From Phytoactinopolyspora endophytica (lineage in GTDB: Bacteria > Actinomycetota > Actinomycetes > Jiangellales > Jiangellaceae), in NCBI RefSeq assembly GCF_004138495.1, contig NZ_ML142849.1, forward strand, positions 487,050 to 503,101: 16,052 nt of DNA, in the 5' to 3' direction. Made by a program: the position numbers and the translations under genes. Below, in pieces: positions 7,169 through 14,024 of this stretch (position 1 is the first letter of the stretch; each line of letters opens with the position of its first letter). Below the pieces are notes generated by a model. The model was not told the origin of the DNA. It saw only the letters and a program-made list of their open reading frames with translations, and searched no databases.

Positions 7169-8061
7169 ATGACCAGTCGACCACGGAAAGAGAGGACGGC
7201 GCAGCGATGACCGACGCCGCGACATCTATGACCGAACCCGCAGCCGCCGGCGACTTCCCACCGGTCACCGCTCCCCCACAGGGACGGGAGCTCATCCCCG
7301 GCCGTCTGGTCCGAGACAGCCTGGTCCTTGCCAAGCGGTCCCTGACGAAGACTCGCCGGAACCCGGGCGAGCAAGTGGACGCCCTGTTCCTTCCGATCAT
7401 GTTCCTGGTCATGTTCGTCTATCTCTTCGGGGGTGCCGTCTCCGGCTCCCGGGACGACTACGTGCAGTACATCTTCCCCGGGATCCTGGTGCAGACGACG
7501 ATCCTCGCCGGGTTACTGGCCACCGGGCTGCACATCAACATCGACATCAAGAAGGGCGTCTTCGACCGGTTCCGTAGCCTGCCGATCAGCCGCACGGCCC
7601 CGTTGATCGGCTCGGTGCTCGGCGACATGATCAGATACGTCATCGCTGTCGTCAGTGTTTTCGCCGTCGGCTATCTGATGGGATTCCGGGTGGAGACCGA
7701 CCTGGCGTCGGCGCTCGCCGCGACGTTGCTCTGCATCGCCCTCGGCTTCTCGCTGAGCTGGCTGTCGGTCTTCATCGGCGTGACCGTGAAGGACGAGAAC
7801 GTGGTGACCACGATCGCCTTCCTGGGCATCTTCCCGCTCACGTTCGGCACCGACATGGTGGCGCCGGAGGAGACACTGCCGGGATGGCTGCAGGCCTGGG
7901 CCGACGTCAATCCGGTGAGTCACGCCATCGACGCCTCCCGCGGCCTGCTGCTCGGGGAAGGTTCGGTCGCCGGCCCCGTGGTTGCCACGTTGCTGTGGTC
8001 GGCGGGTTTCCTGCTGGTCTTCGGCTTCCTCGCGATGCACGCCTACCGCCGCCGCGCCTAG
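7165..8061 (+). CDS. ABC-2 type permease, DrrB-like
   Basis: This 298-aa membrane subunit pairs with the ATPase upstream. A polar N-terminus of about 65 residues precedes six predicted helices: ALFLPIMFLVMFVYLFGGAV, QTTILAGLLATGLHI, the stretch around MIRYVIAVVSVFAVGYLMGF, LAATLLCIALGFSLSWLSVFIGV, VVTTIAFLGIFPLTFGTDMV and VATLLWSAGFLLVFGFLAMHAY. The segment GVFDRFRSLPISRTAPLIG between helices 2 and 3 is the ABC-2 coupling motif typical of DrrB. ATG 7165 overlaps the ATPase stop. An alternative ATG at 7207, with AGAGGA about 10 nt upstream, would remove 14 non-conserved residues. The gene is followed at once by the hairpin at 8075-8124. Confidence 0.94.
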   Translation: MNDQSTTEREDGAAMTDAATSMTEPAAAGDFPPVTAPPQGRELIPGRLVRDSLVLAKRSLTKTRRNPGEQVDALFLPIMFLVMFVYLFGGAVSGSRDDYVQYIFPGILVQTTILAGLLATGLHINIDIKKGVFDRFRSLPISRTAPLIGSVLGDMIRYVIAVVSVFAVGYLMGFRVETDLASALAATLLCIALGFSLSWLSVFIGVTVKDENVVTTIAFLGIFPLTFGTDMVAPEETLPGWLQAWADVNPVSHAIDASRGLLLGEGSVAGPVVATLLWSAGFLLVFGFLAMHAYRRRA

Positions 8062-8074
8062 CACGACTTCGAGG

Positions 8075-8124
8075 CCGAGAGGTGCGCTCACAGCCCTACC
8101 GGGCCATGAGCGCACGTCCCTCGG
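8075..8124. terminator. Hairpin with conserved GCCC-TACC-GGGC loop between convergent genes
   Basis: CCGAG (8075-8079) pairs with CTCGG (8120-8124), and GTGCGCTCA (8082-8090) with TGAGCGCAC (8107-8115). The loop 8091-8106 can close further as GCCC-TACC-GGGC. It sits between the permease stop (8061) and the MerR-type stop (8127-8129), a natural place for a bidirectional terminator; there is no T-tract. The loop plus adjoining bases (CTCA-C-AGCCC-TA-CCGGGCCA) match the loops of the long hairpins at 9156-9274 and 15618-15737, although the stems are unrelated. Confidence 0.7.
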
Positions 8125-8126
8125 AC

Positions 8127-9086
8127 TCAGGCTCGCAGGGCCGCGGCGAACCACTCCATCGTCGCGACGCCGCCACTCCGGCTCGGATCCTGCGGCCAGC
8201 CGTTGACGACGCCGACGAGCTCCCAGAACCGCTCCACGCGGCGGTCGGAAAAGGTCGTGATCTCGTCCGCCAGCCGCCGCCGGAAGCCTGGTCCGTCGTC
8301 CGTGCCCCGGAGAGCGGCGAACGCCTCGGCCAGCTCGCGGATCGTGTCCTGTGCCCGCTCGGACTCCGGCGCGACGCCGGCCTCCCGCAACGGTCCCGCC
8401 ACGGCCGACACCCGTCCGAACAGCTCCGCCTGCTCCGCGCCTGCAGCCGCCGCCTCGTCCGACCCGCGGGCGTCGTGCGAGGCCTGCGCCATCTGGCGCA
8501 CCCGCGCCCGGTAGTCCGGGTCTTGCACCAGCTCTGCCAGCTCGATCCAGGCGTCGACCTGCTCCTGACTGGGGTCGTCGGGCAGATCGATCTGGACCGA
8601 CCGGGACATCTGGACGAATTGCGGGTCCAGGTCCAGGCCCGAGAAGGTCTCGTCCCAGTACTCGTCGATGATCCGCTGCCGTTCCTCGGCGGACAGCTGT
8701 GCCAGCCTGTTCATGGTCTCCAACTCCTTCTGGTCGTCGATCCCCAGCCTGGACACGGCCCGCAGCACCGAACGGCGCGCCCGCAGGATGCGCATCTGCG
8801 CGTCGATGGCCGCAGCATGGCTCGTCGCCAGCTCGCTCAACGTGACTGCCCGATCCAGGAACGCCCGGATCGACGCCAGATCGAAGTCGAGGTCGCGCAG
8901 CGTGCGGACCAGGTCCAGCCTCGCCACCGCGCTCGCGTCGTAGAGCCGGTAGCCAGTCGGAGATCTATCGGTCGACGGCACCAGGCCGATGTCGGCGTAG
9001 TAGCGGACCGTCTTGACCGGCAGCCCGGTCCGCTCCGCCGCTTCGCCGATGGTCAGCCAGACGTCGTCGTTGTTCACGCGATCCAC
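8127..9086 (-). CDS. MerR-family transcriptional regulator
   Basis: The 319-aa product carries an N-terminal MerR winged helix: WLTIGEAAERTGLPVKTVRYYADIGLVP (about 10-37), then GYRLYDASAVARLDLVRTLRDLDFDL. A dimerising helix follows (about 80-115). The remaining 200 residues are helical, acidic and of no family I can name; presumably they sense a ligand. No Cys cluster of metal-sensing MerR proteins is visible. The start is GTG 9086, six nt after GGAAGG; the long in-frame extension upstream is translated intergenic repeat, not protein. It converges on the ABC permease and may control that operon or itself; a MerR-like dyad lies over its own ribosome binding site and upstream region. Confidence 0.9.
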   Translation of the reverse strand: MDRVNNDDVWLTIGEAAERTGLPVKTVRYYADIGLVPSTDRSPTGYRLYDASAVARLDLVRTLRDLDFDLASIRAFLDRAVTLSELATSHAAAIDAQMRILRARRSVLRAVSRLGIDDQKELETMNRLAQLSAEERQRIIDEYWDETFSGLDLDPQFVQMSRSVQIDLPDDPSQEQVDAWIELAELVQDPDYRARVRQMAQASHDARGSDEAAAAGAEQAELFGRVSAVAGPLREAGVAPESERAQDTIRELAEAFAALRGTDDGPGFRRRLADEITTFSDRRVERFWELVGVVNGWPQDPSRSGGVATMEWFAAALRA

Positions 9087-9090
9087 GGTG

Positions 9091-9115
9091 AACCTTCCAG
9101 TCGCTGGAGACTCAA
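9091..9115. promoter_or_regulatory. MerR-like dyad upstream of the regulator
   Basis: The stretch CTTCCAG-TCG-CTGGAGA (9094-9110) is an imperfect dyad of the shape MerR proteins bind. On the minus strand TTGAGT (9115-9110) stands a 19-bp spacer away from 9090, the long spacer MerR promoters use, but the -10 position reads CACCGT, which is poor. The dyad overlaps the GGAAGG ribosome binding site, so autorepression is possible. Confidence 0.35.
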
Positions 9116-9116
9116 A

Positions 9117-9152
9117 TCCATGACAAAGATCCTGTCCATGACAAAGATCCTG
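9117..9152. repeat. 18-bp perfect tandem repeat upstream of the MerR gene
   Basis: TCCATGACAAAGATCCTG occurs at 9117-9134 and again at 9135-9152 with no spacer. On the minus strand each unit carries TTGTCA, one base from the consensus -35. The repeat lies between the MerR-like dyad and the long hairpin, and could be a duplicated promoter or operator unit or a slippage product. Confidence 0.85.
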
Positions 9153-9155
9153 CCT

Positions 9156-9274
9156 GGCTGTACGGCACGGGAGAGGGGTCTCCCGGCTCAAGCCCAACCG
9201 GGCCACAGATCACCCACACCGGCCTGCGCCACGCAACCCGCCGCCGGGAGACGCCTCTCCCGTGCCGTACAGCC
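9156..9274. repeat. Long hairpin element, copy 1 (31-bp arms, 57-nt conserved loop)
   Basis: Arms 9156-9186 and 9244-9274 are complementary over 31 bp with one mismatch (9177/9253). The 57-nt loop (9187-9243) matches the loop of the hairpin at 15618-15737: 24 of the first 25 bases agree, and both contain CACCG and CACGCAACC further on. The loop begins CTCA-AGCCC-AA-CCGGGCCA. Each arm is also self-complementary (CGGGAGA-GGGG-TCTCCCG at 9168-9185; CGGGAGA-CGCC-TCTCCCG at 9245-9262), so two short hairpins are an alternative to the long one. It lies downstream of ctaB and upstream of the MerR gene, with the core reading opposite to both genes. Function unknown. Confidence 0.85.
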
Positions 9275-9329
9275 AACATGCTGCCGCCCAGTGTCAAGGC
9301 AGATAGGTCGGCCCCAGGATGCAGGCGGG

Positions 9330-10322
9330 TCAGCCGAGGATGAGGACGTCGGCCATCACGGCGACGAACGTGATCGTGAGATAGGTGATCGAGCCGTGGA
9401 ACAGTCGCATCGCCTTCAACGAGGCGTCAGACGGGTCACGACGCGCCCTGCTGTGCAGGTGATGCGCCTCTGCCAGGAACCACACGCCGGCCACGACCGC
9501 GCCCAGCCCGTAGATCCACCCCAGGTCACCGACCGGCCACAGCACCAGTGACGTCGCCACCATCGACCAGGAATAGGCCAGTATCTGCGCTGCCACCGTC
9601 GTGGCCGGAGCCACCACCGGCAGCATCGGCACCCCGGCGCGCTCGTAGTCCTCGCGGTAGCGCATGGCCAGCGGCCAGTAGTGCGGAGGGGTCCAGAAGA
9701 ACACGATCAGGAACAGCAGCACCGGAGGCCAGTCGAGGCTTCCGGTCACCGCCGCCCAGCCGATCAGCGTCGGAAGACAGCCGGCGACGCCGCCCCAGAC
9801 GATGTTCTGTGTGGTGCGCCGCTTGAGCAGCACGGTGTAGATGAAGACGTAGAACAGGTTCGCCGCGGCGGTCAATCCGGCAGCCAGCGGATTCACCCAG
9901 ACCGCCATCATCACCACGGCCATCACGAGCAGCACGGAGGCGAACGCGAAGCCCGCACCGGGTGAGACCACTGCCATCGCGACCGGGCGTCGGCGTGTGC
10001 GATGCATCACGGCGTCGATGTCCCGTTCGAGCACCTGGTTGAACGCGTGCGCGCTCCCCGCTGCCAGGGTGCCGCCCATAAGCGTGATCGCCGCGAGCCA
10101 CAACGGTGGGATGCCCCGCTCCGCCAGGACCATCGCCGGGAGTGTGGTGACGAGCAACAGCTCGACGACTCTCAGCTTCATGAGCGAGACATAGGCACCG
10201 GCGGTCTGCCGCCACCCCACGGGCTGTCCCGTCCGCGAACTGACCGGCCGGGCACCGGTGTGCGTGGCCGTACGGTCCATGATCCGCGTCACATCGGCGC
10301 CGCGTTGTTCCAGGGCCGTCAC
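9330..10322 (-). CDS. ctaB: Protohaem IX farnesyltransferase (haem O synthase)
   Basis: This is a UbiA-type prenyltransferase that adds a farnesyl group to haem B to give haem O, the precursor of haem A in aa3 oxidase. The first Asp-rich motif NQVLERDIDAVMHRTRRRP lies near residue 95, and the second region WPLAMRYREDYERAGVPMLPVV carries the paired acidic residues and the CtaB-specific GVPMLPVV. Eight or nine hydrophobic helices fill the rest. The start is uncertain: GTG 10322 has AAGGA 5 nt upstream, while ATG 10328 has that sequence directly abutting it; ATG 10280 is also possible. The product is about 330 aa, slightly long because of a polar N-terminus. The position divergent from tkt is the usual actinobacterial one. 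Confidence 0.95.
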   Translation of the reverse strand: MTALEQRGADVTRIMDRTATHTGARPVSSRTGQPVGWRQTAGAYVSLMKLRVVELLLVTTLPAMVLAERGIPPLWLAAITLMGGTLAAGSAHAFNQVLERDIDAVMHRTRRRPVAMAVVSPGAGFAFASVLLVMAVVMMAVWVNPLAAGLTAAANLFYVFIYTVLLKRRTTQNIVWGGVAGCLPTLIGWAAVTGSLDWPPVLLFLIVFFWTPPHYWPLAMRYREDYERAGVPMLPVVAPATTVAAQILAYSWSMVATSLVLWPVGDLGWIYGLGAVVAGVWFLAEAHHLHSRARRDPSDASLKAMRLFHGSITYLTITFVAVMADVLILG

Positions 10323-10328
10323 GGTCAT

Positions 10329-10587
10329 CCTTAGCAATGGTGGGCGGTTTGCCGGCGGTGTCGGAACAACCGCCACGAATATCGGGTTCGAGTTTAACGG
10401 TGAGGTACTTCGCATCGATCGCCGGGCACGCCGGAGTAGGACACTCGGTGAACGAACCGGCGGCCGCCGCACGGCGCGCGAAGGGCGCCACTAGGCTCGA
10501 GCTCGTATCCCCCGGCCGATGAATTATTGTCTGGCTCGACGGGCCACCACGGAAGGGACCGGTCACTATGGAAGGAACGGCGTACCT
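10329..10587. promoter_or_regulatory. Divergent intergenic region ctaB / tkt
   Basis: These 259 nt hold the promoters of both genes. A 7-bp inverted repeat GGCGGTT (10343-10349) / AACCGCC (10368-10374) lies close to the ctaB start. TAGGCT at 10492-10497 matches the actinobacterial -10 pattern on the plus strand, which would give a tkt leader of roughly 85 nt, but no clear -35 precedes it. GAAGGA (10571-10576) is the likely tkt Shine-Dalgarno, 11 nt before the GTG. No riboswitch fold is recognisable. Confidence 0.35.
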
Positions 10588-12684
10588 GTGAACACAACTC
10601 CAGCTAACTCCACCGGTCTCGAGTGGTCCGAGCTCGACGACCGCGCCGTAGACACCGTCAGGCTCCTGGCCATGGATGCCGTGGAAGAGGTCGGCAACGG
10701 CCACCCGGGCACGGCCATGAGCCTCGCCCCGGTCGCTTACACCCTCTACCAACGTGTGCTTCGTCACGATCCGTCCGACTCGGCCTGGCTCGGGCGGGAC
10801 CGGTTCGTGCTCTCCGCAGGCCACAGCAGCCTGACGCAGTACATCCAGCTGTACCTGTCCGGGTACGACGTCACCCTGGACGATCTCAAATCGTTCCGCA
10901 CGTGGGGATCCCGCACTCCGGGGCACCCCGAGTACGGCCACACCGACGGTGTCGAGGTCACCACCGGGCCGCTGGGCTCCGGCTTCGGCTCCGCCGTCGG
11001 CATGGCGTTCGCCTCCCGCCGGGTACGCGGGCTGCTCGATCCCGACGCGGCGCCCGGAGAGAGCGTCTTCGACCACCACATCTACGTGATCGCCTCCGAC
11101 GGCGACCTCGAGGAGGGTGTCTCCAGCGAGGCGAGCTCGCTCGCCGGCACGCAGGAGCTCGGCAACCTCATCGTCCTCTGGGACGACAACAAGATCTCCA
11201 TCGAGGACGACACCAACATCGCCTTCACCGAGGACACCGTCGCCCGCTACGAGGCGTACGGCTGGCACACGCAGGTGGTCGACTTCACCAGCCCGGAGTA
11301 CCGGGAGAACCCGCAGGCCGTGTTCGAGGCGCTGCAGGCCGCCAAGGCCGTCACCGACCGCCCGTCGTTCATCGCGGTGCGCACCATCATCGGCTGGCCC
11401 GCCCCGAACAAGCAGAACACCGGCGCGATCCACGGTTCCGCGCTGGGCGCCGACGAGGTCGCCGCCACCAAGCGGATCCTCGGCGCCGACGAGGAGAAGA
11501 GCTTCGACGTCGCAGACGACGTGATCGCGCACACGCAGCTCGCGGTCGACCGCGGAAAGAAGCTGCATGCCGAGTGGGATGAGCGCTATGCAGCCTGGCG
11601 GGACTCGAACCCGGAGCGCGCCGCCCTCCTGGACCGGCTGCGTGAGCGGAAGCTGCCGGAAGGCTGGACCGACGCCCTTCCCGAGTTCGAGCCCTCCGAG
11701 AAGGGCATCGCCACCCGCGCCGCGTCGGGCAAGGTGCTCAACGCGATCGCTCCGGTGCTGCCGGAGCTGTGGGGCGGCTCAGCCGACCTCGCCGGTTCGA
11801 ACAACACCACGATCACCAGCGAGCCGAGCTTCCTGCCGGAGAAGCGCTCCAGCGAGATGTTCCCGGGCCATCCCTATGGGCGCACGCTGCACTTCGGTGT
11901 GCGTGAGTTCGCCGGTGGGCTGATCGCGAACGGCATCGCGCTGAACGGGCTCACCCGGCCGTACGCGGCCACGTTCCTGGTCTTCAGCGACTACCAGCGC
12001 GCCGCGGTCCGGCTCGCCTCGGTGCAGCAGATCCCGACGACGTTCGTGTGGACGCACGACTCCATCGGCCTCGGCGAGGACGGTCCCACACACCAGCCCG
12101 TCGAACATCTGACGGCACTGCGCGCCATCCCGGGCTTCGACGTGGTGCGGCCGGCTGACGCGAACGAGACGGCCGTCGCCTGGCGGACCATTCTGGAGCG
12201 CAACCACAAGCCGGCGGGCATTGCGTTGACGCGCCAGGGACTCCCGATCTACGACCGCTCGGTGTACGCGTCCGCGGAGGGCGTGGCGAAGGGCGCCTAC
12301 GTCTTCGCCGAGGCGGACGGCGGCGATCCGGCGGCGCTGATCATGGCCAGTGGATCCGAGCTACAGATCGCCGTCGAGGCCCGTGAGCAACTCCAGTCGC
12401 AGGGTATTCCTACACGTGTGGTGTCGTTCCCATCGCACGAGTGGTTCGATGAGCAGAGCGACAAGTACAAGGAGTCCGTGCTGCCGTCGAGCATCAAAGC
12501 CCGGGTCGCGGTGGAGGCCGGCGTCGCCATGAGCTGGTACCGCTATCTCGGTGACGCTGGACGGGCGGTCAGCCTCGAGCACTTCGGGGCGTCCGCCGAC
12601 TACAAGATCCTCTTCCGCGAGTACGGCTTCACCGCCGAGGCGGTCGCCGCGGCCGCCAAGGAGTCGATCGAAGCCGCACGATGA
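10588..12684 (+). CDS. tkt: Transketolase
   Basis: The 698-aa, thiamine diphosphate-dependent enzyme transfers two-carbon ketol units between pentose and hexose phosphates in the cytoplasm. Visible landmarks are the N-terminal GNGHPGTAMSLAP (about 36-48), the cofactor motif SDGDLEEG through DDN (D171 to N201), and the pyrimidine-domain glutamate E440 in HFGVREFAGG. The substrate-binding run HDSIGLGEDGPTHQPVEHL is also present, followed by the C-terminal transketolase domain. Length and domain order are normal. The start is GTG 10588 (VNTTPANSTG), with GAAGGA upstream; the earlier in-frame codons read through non-conserved sequence. It is first in the tkt-tal-pgi-zwf series. A 96-nt gap with a hairpin separates it from tal. 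Confidence 0.97.
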   Translation: MNTTPANSTGLEWSELDDRAVDTVRLLAMDAVEEVGNGHPGTAMSLAPVAYTLYQRVLRHDPSDSAWLGRDRFVLSAGHSSLTQYIQLYLSGYDVTLDDLKSFRTWGSRTPGHPEYGHTDGVEVTTGPLGSGFGSAVGMAFASRRVRGLLDPDAAPGESVFDHHIYVIASDGDLEEGVSSEASSLAGTQELGNLIVLWDDNKISIEDDTNIAFTEDTVARYEAYGWHTQVVDFTSPEYRENPQAVFEALQAAKAVTDRPSFIAVRTIIGWPAPNKQNTGAIHGSALGADEVAATKRILGADEEKSFDVADDVIAHTQLAVDRGKKLHAEWDERYAAWRDSNPERAALLDRLRERKLPEGWTDALPEFEPSEKGIATRAASGKVLNAIAPVLPELWGGSADLAGSNNTTITSEPSFLPEKRSSEMFPGHPYGRTLHFGVREFAGGLIANGIALNGLTRPYAATFLVFSDYQRAAVRLASVQQIPTTFVWTHDSIGLGEDGPTHQPVEHLTALRAIPGFDVVRPADANETAVAWRTILERNHKPAGIALTRQGLPIYDRSVYASAEGVAKGAYVFAEADGGDPAALIMASGSELQIAVEAREQLQSQGIPTRVVSFPSHEWFDEQSDKYKESVLPSSIKARVAVEAGVAMSWYRYLGDAGRAVSLEHFGASADYKILFREYGFTAEAVAAAAKESIEAAR

Positions 12685-12703
12685 CATCCCCACACAGACA
12701 GAT

Positions 12704-12753
12704 GTTGCGTCCCGCAGAGTGAGGGCCACAAGCCACCGGCTGCAGGACGCAAC
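12704..12753 (+). terminator. Hairpin between tkt and tal, relative of the conserved-loop family
   Basis: The arms 12704-12717 (GTTGCGTCCCGCAG) and 12740-12753 (CTGCAGGACGCAAC) pair over 14 bp with one mismatch around a 22-nt loop. It begins 19 nt after the tkt stop and could set the tkt:tal transcript ratio by partial termination or by protecting a 3' end. The loop and right arm share GGGCCACA, then ACCGGC and ACGCAAC, in the same order as the loop of the element at 9156-9274, but the match is interrupted. Confidence 0.55.
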
Positions 12754-12780
12754 GAACCGCAAGCAATGGAGCTGATCGCT

Positions 12781-13896
12781 ATGACCACTGACCGAACACC
12801 TCTAGCGCAGTTGTCCGACGCCGGCGTCGCGGTCTGGCTGGACGACCTGTCCCGCGACCGCATCACCACCGGCAACCTGCGGCACCTGATCGACGGCTGG
12901 CACGTCGTCGGCGTCACCACGAACCCGTCGATCTTCCAAGCCGCGATCTCCAAGAGCAGCCTGTACGACGACGACCTTCGGACCCAGGCCGAACGGGGCT
13001 CCACCGCTGATGCCGCCGTACGTCAGCTCACGACCGACGACGTGCGGGCGGCCGCCGATCTGTTCGCCTCGGTGGCCGAGCGCAGCGACATCGGTGATGG
13101 ACGGGTGTCCATCGAGGTGGACCCCCGGCTGGCGCACGACACCGATGCCACCATCTCGCAAGCGCGCGAGCTGTGGGCCGATGTTGGCAAGCCGAACATC
13201 TTCGTCAAGATCCCGGCCACCAAAGCCGGGTTGCCCGCCATCACGGCGACCATCGCGGCGGGGATCAGCGTCAACGTCACGCTGATCTTCTCCATCGAGC
13301 GCTACCGCGAGGTCATGGACGCCTACCAGGCCGGTCTGGAGCAGCGTCTCGCCGCGGGCGGATCGCTGGACGGGATCGCTTCGGTCGCGTCGTTCTTCGT
13401 CAGCCGCGTCGACGCCGAGATCGACAAGCGGCTCGAGTCGATCGGCACCGATGAGGCACTGGCGCTTCGCGGGAAGGCGGCCATCGCCAACGCCCGCGCG
13501 GCCTATGCCGCCTACGAGGACGTCATCGCCGACGAGCGGTGGAAGCGTCTGGAGGCTGCCGGTGCCAAGCGGCAGCGCCCGCTCTGGGCGTCCACCTCGA
13601 CGAAGAACCCGGACTACCGGGACACCATGTACGTCGAGGACCTGGTGGCGCCGGACACCGTGAACACGATGCCCGAGTCCACCCTCGAAGCCGTCGCCGA
13701 CCACGGCGAGATCACCGGCGACACCGTCCGCCCGAACAGTGCGGACGCTGAGCAGACGCTGGCCGCGATCGAGTCCGTCGGTATCGACCTGGCGGATGCC
13801 ACGCAGGTCCTGGAGGACGAGGGCGTGGAGAAGTTCGAGTCCAGCTGGAACGACCTGCTGGACTCGGTCAACGCGAAGTTGGAGGCGGCGAAGTGA
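12781..13896 (+). CDS. tal: Transaldolase
   Basis: The 371-aa enzyme of the non-oxidative pentose phosphate pathway transfers dihydroxyacetone units from sedoheptulose 7-phosphate to glyceraldehyde 3-phosphate through a Schiff base. The transaldolase signature [13 protein letters not shown] lies at about residues 44-56. The catalytic lysine is K143 in [15 protein letters not shown], followed by [14 protein letters not shown]. The length fits the longer actinobacterial transaldolase class rather than the short 220-aa form. The start is ATG 12781, with GGAG 9 nt upstream; ATG 12766 in the same frame has no ribosome binding site. The stop codon overlaps a GTG that opens a 40-codon linker ORF leading to pgi. 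The C-terminus KLEAAK is echoed in that linker's last residues. Confidence 0.96.
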   Translation: MTTDRTPLAQLSDAGVAVWLDDLSRDRITTGNLRHLIDGWHVVGVTTNPSIFQAAISKSSLYDDDLRTQAERGSTADAAVRQLTTDDVRAAADLFASVAERSDIGDGRVSIEVDPRLAHDTDATISQARELWADVGKPNIFVKIPATKAGLPAITATIAAGISVNVTLIFSIERYREVMDAYQAGLEQRLAAGGSLDGIASVASFFVSRVDAEIDKRLESIGTDEALALRGKAAIANARAAYAAYEDVIADERWKRLEAAGAKRQRPLWASTSTKNPDYRDTMYVEDLVAPDTVNTMPESTLEAVADHGEITGDTVRPNSADAEQTLAAIESVGIDLADATQVLEDEGVEKFESSWNDLLDSVNAKLEAAK

Positions 13897-14024
13897 CGAG
13901 CGAGCGCAGTGGTCGCCGCCCATCGACGACGACCGCACACCCGAGACCAACCGCGGCGCCCGCGCAGCAAGCGAGGACCGGAGCGCCGACCAGCGAAATG
14001 GAGGCGGCGAAGTGACGAGCGAGC
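13880..14024 (+). repeat. 26-bp direct repeat duplicating the pgi initiation region
   Basis: A 26-bp sequence beginning TGGAGGCGGCGAAGTGACG occurs at 13880-13905 and identically at 13999-14024, offset 119 bp. Each copy contains a full GGAGG, a 7-nt spacer, a GTG start and the next codons ACG AGC GAG. The first copy is the end of tal; the second starts pgi. The intervening segment keeps an open frame. Confidence 0.95.
13893..14015 (+). CDS. Possible 40-aa linker ORF between tal and pgi
   Basis: It opens at GTG 13893, overlapping the tal stop as GTGA, with GGAGG (13881-13885) 7 nt upstream. It closes at TGA 14013-14015, overlapping the pgi GTG as GTGA. The peptide begins [10 protein letters not shown], is rich in Thr, Ala, Pro and Arg, and ends SEMEAAK, mimicking the tal C-terminus. 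It has no recognisable domain. Most likely it is a by-product of the duplication that keeps ribosomes moving from tal to pgi, rather than a functional protein. Initiation signals are as good as those of pgi. Confidence 0.35.
   Translation: MTSERSGRRPSTTTAHPRPTAAPAQQARTGAPTSEMEAAK

Noticed and set aside
9087..9206. N-terminal extension of the MerR protein
   Set aside because: It translates the tandem repeat and part of the hairpin; a good Shine-Dalgarno selects GTG 9086.
9187..9243. tRNA or tRNA fragment in the conserved hairpin loop
   Set aside because: GGCTCAAGCC resembles a T-arm, but there is no acceptor stem, anticodon arm or D-arm in either long copy.
9156..9274. Retron non-coding RNA or integron attC site
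   Set aside because: No reverse transcriptase or integrase is nearby, and copies occur at unrelated single intergenic sites.
7884..9551. 555-codon open frame on the plus strand across the permease end, MerR gene and the hairpin
   Set aside because: It crosses three genes and an intergenic repeat, has no ribosome binding site, and has shadow-frame composition.
9526..11568. 680-codon minus-strand open frame over ctaB and tkt
   Set aside because: It is antisense to tkt and a shifted frame of ctaB; both true genes have diagnostic motifs.
13880..14024. Attachment-site direct repeats flanking an integrated element
   Set aside because: Only 119 bp separate them, no recombinase is present, and the repeat coincides with the translation start signals.
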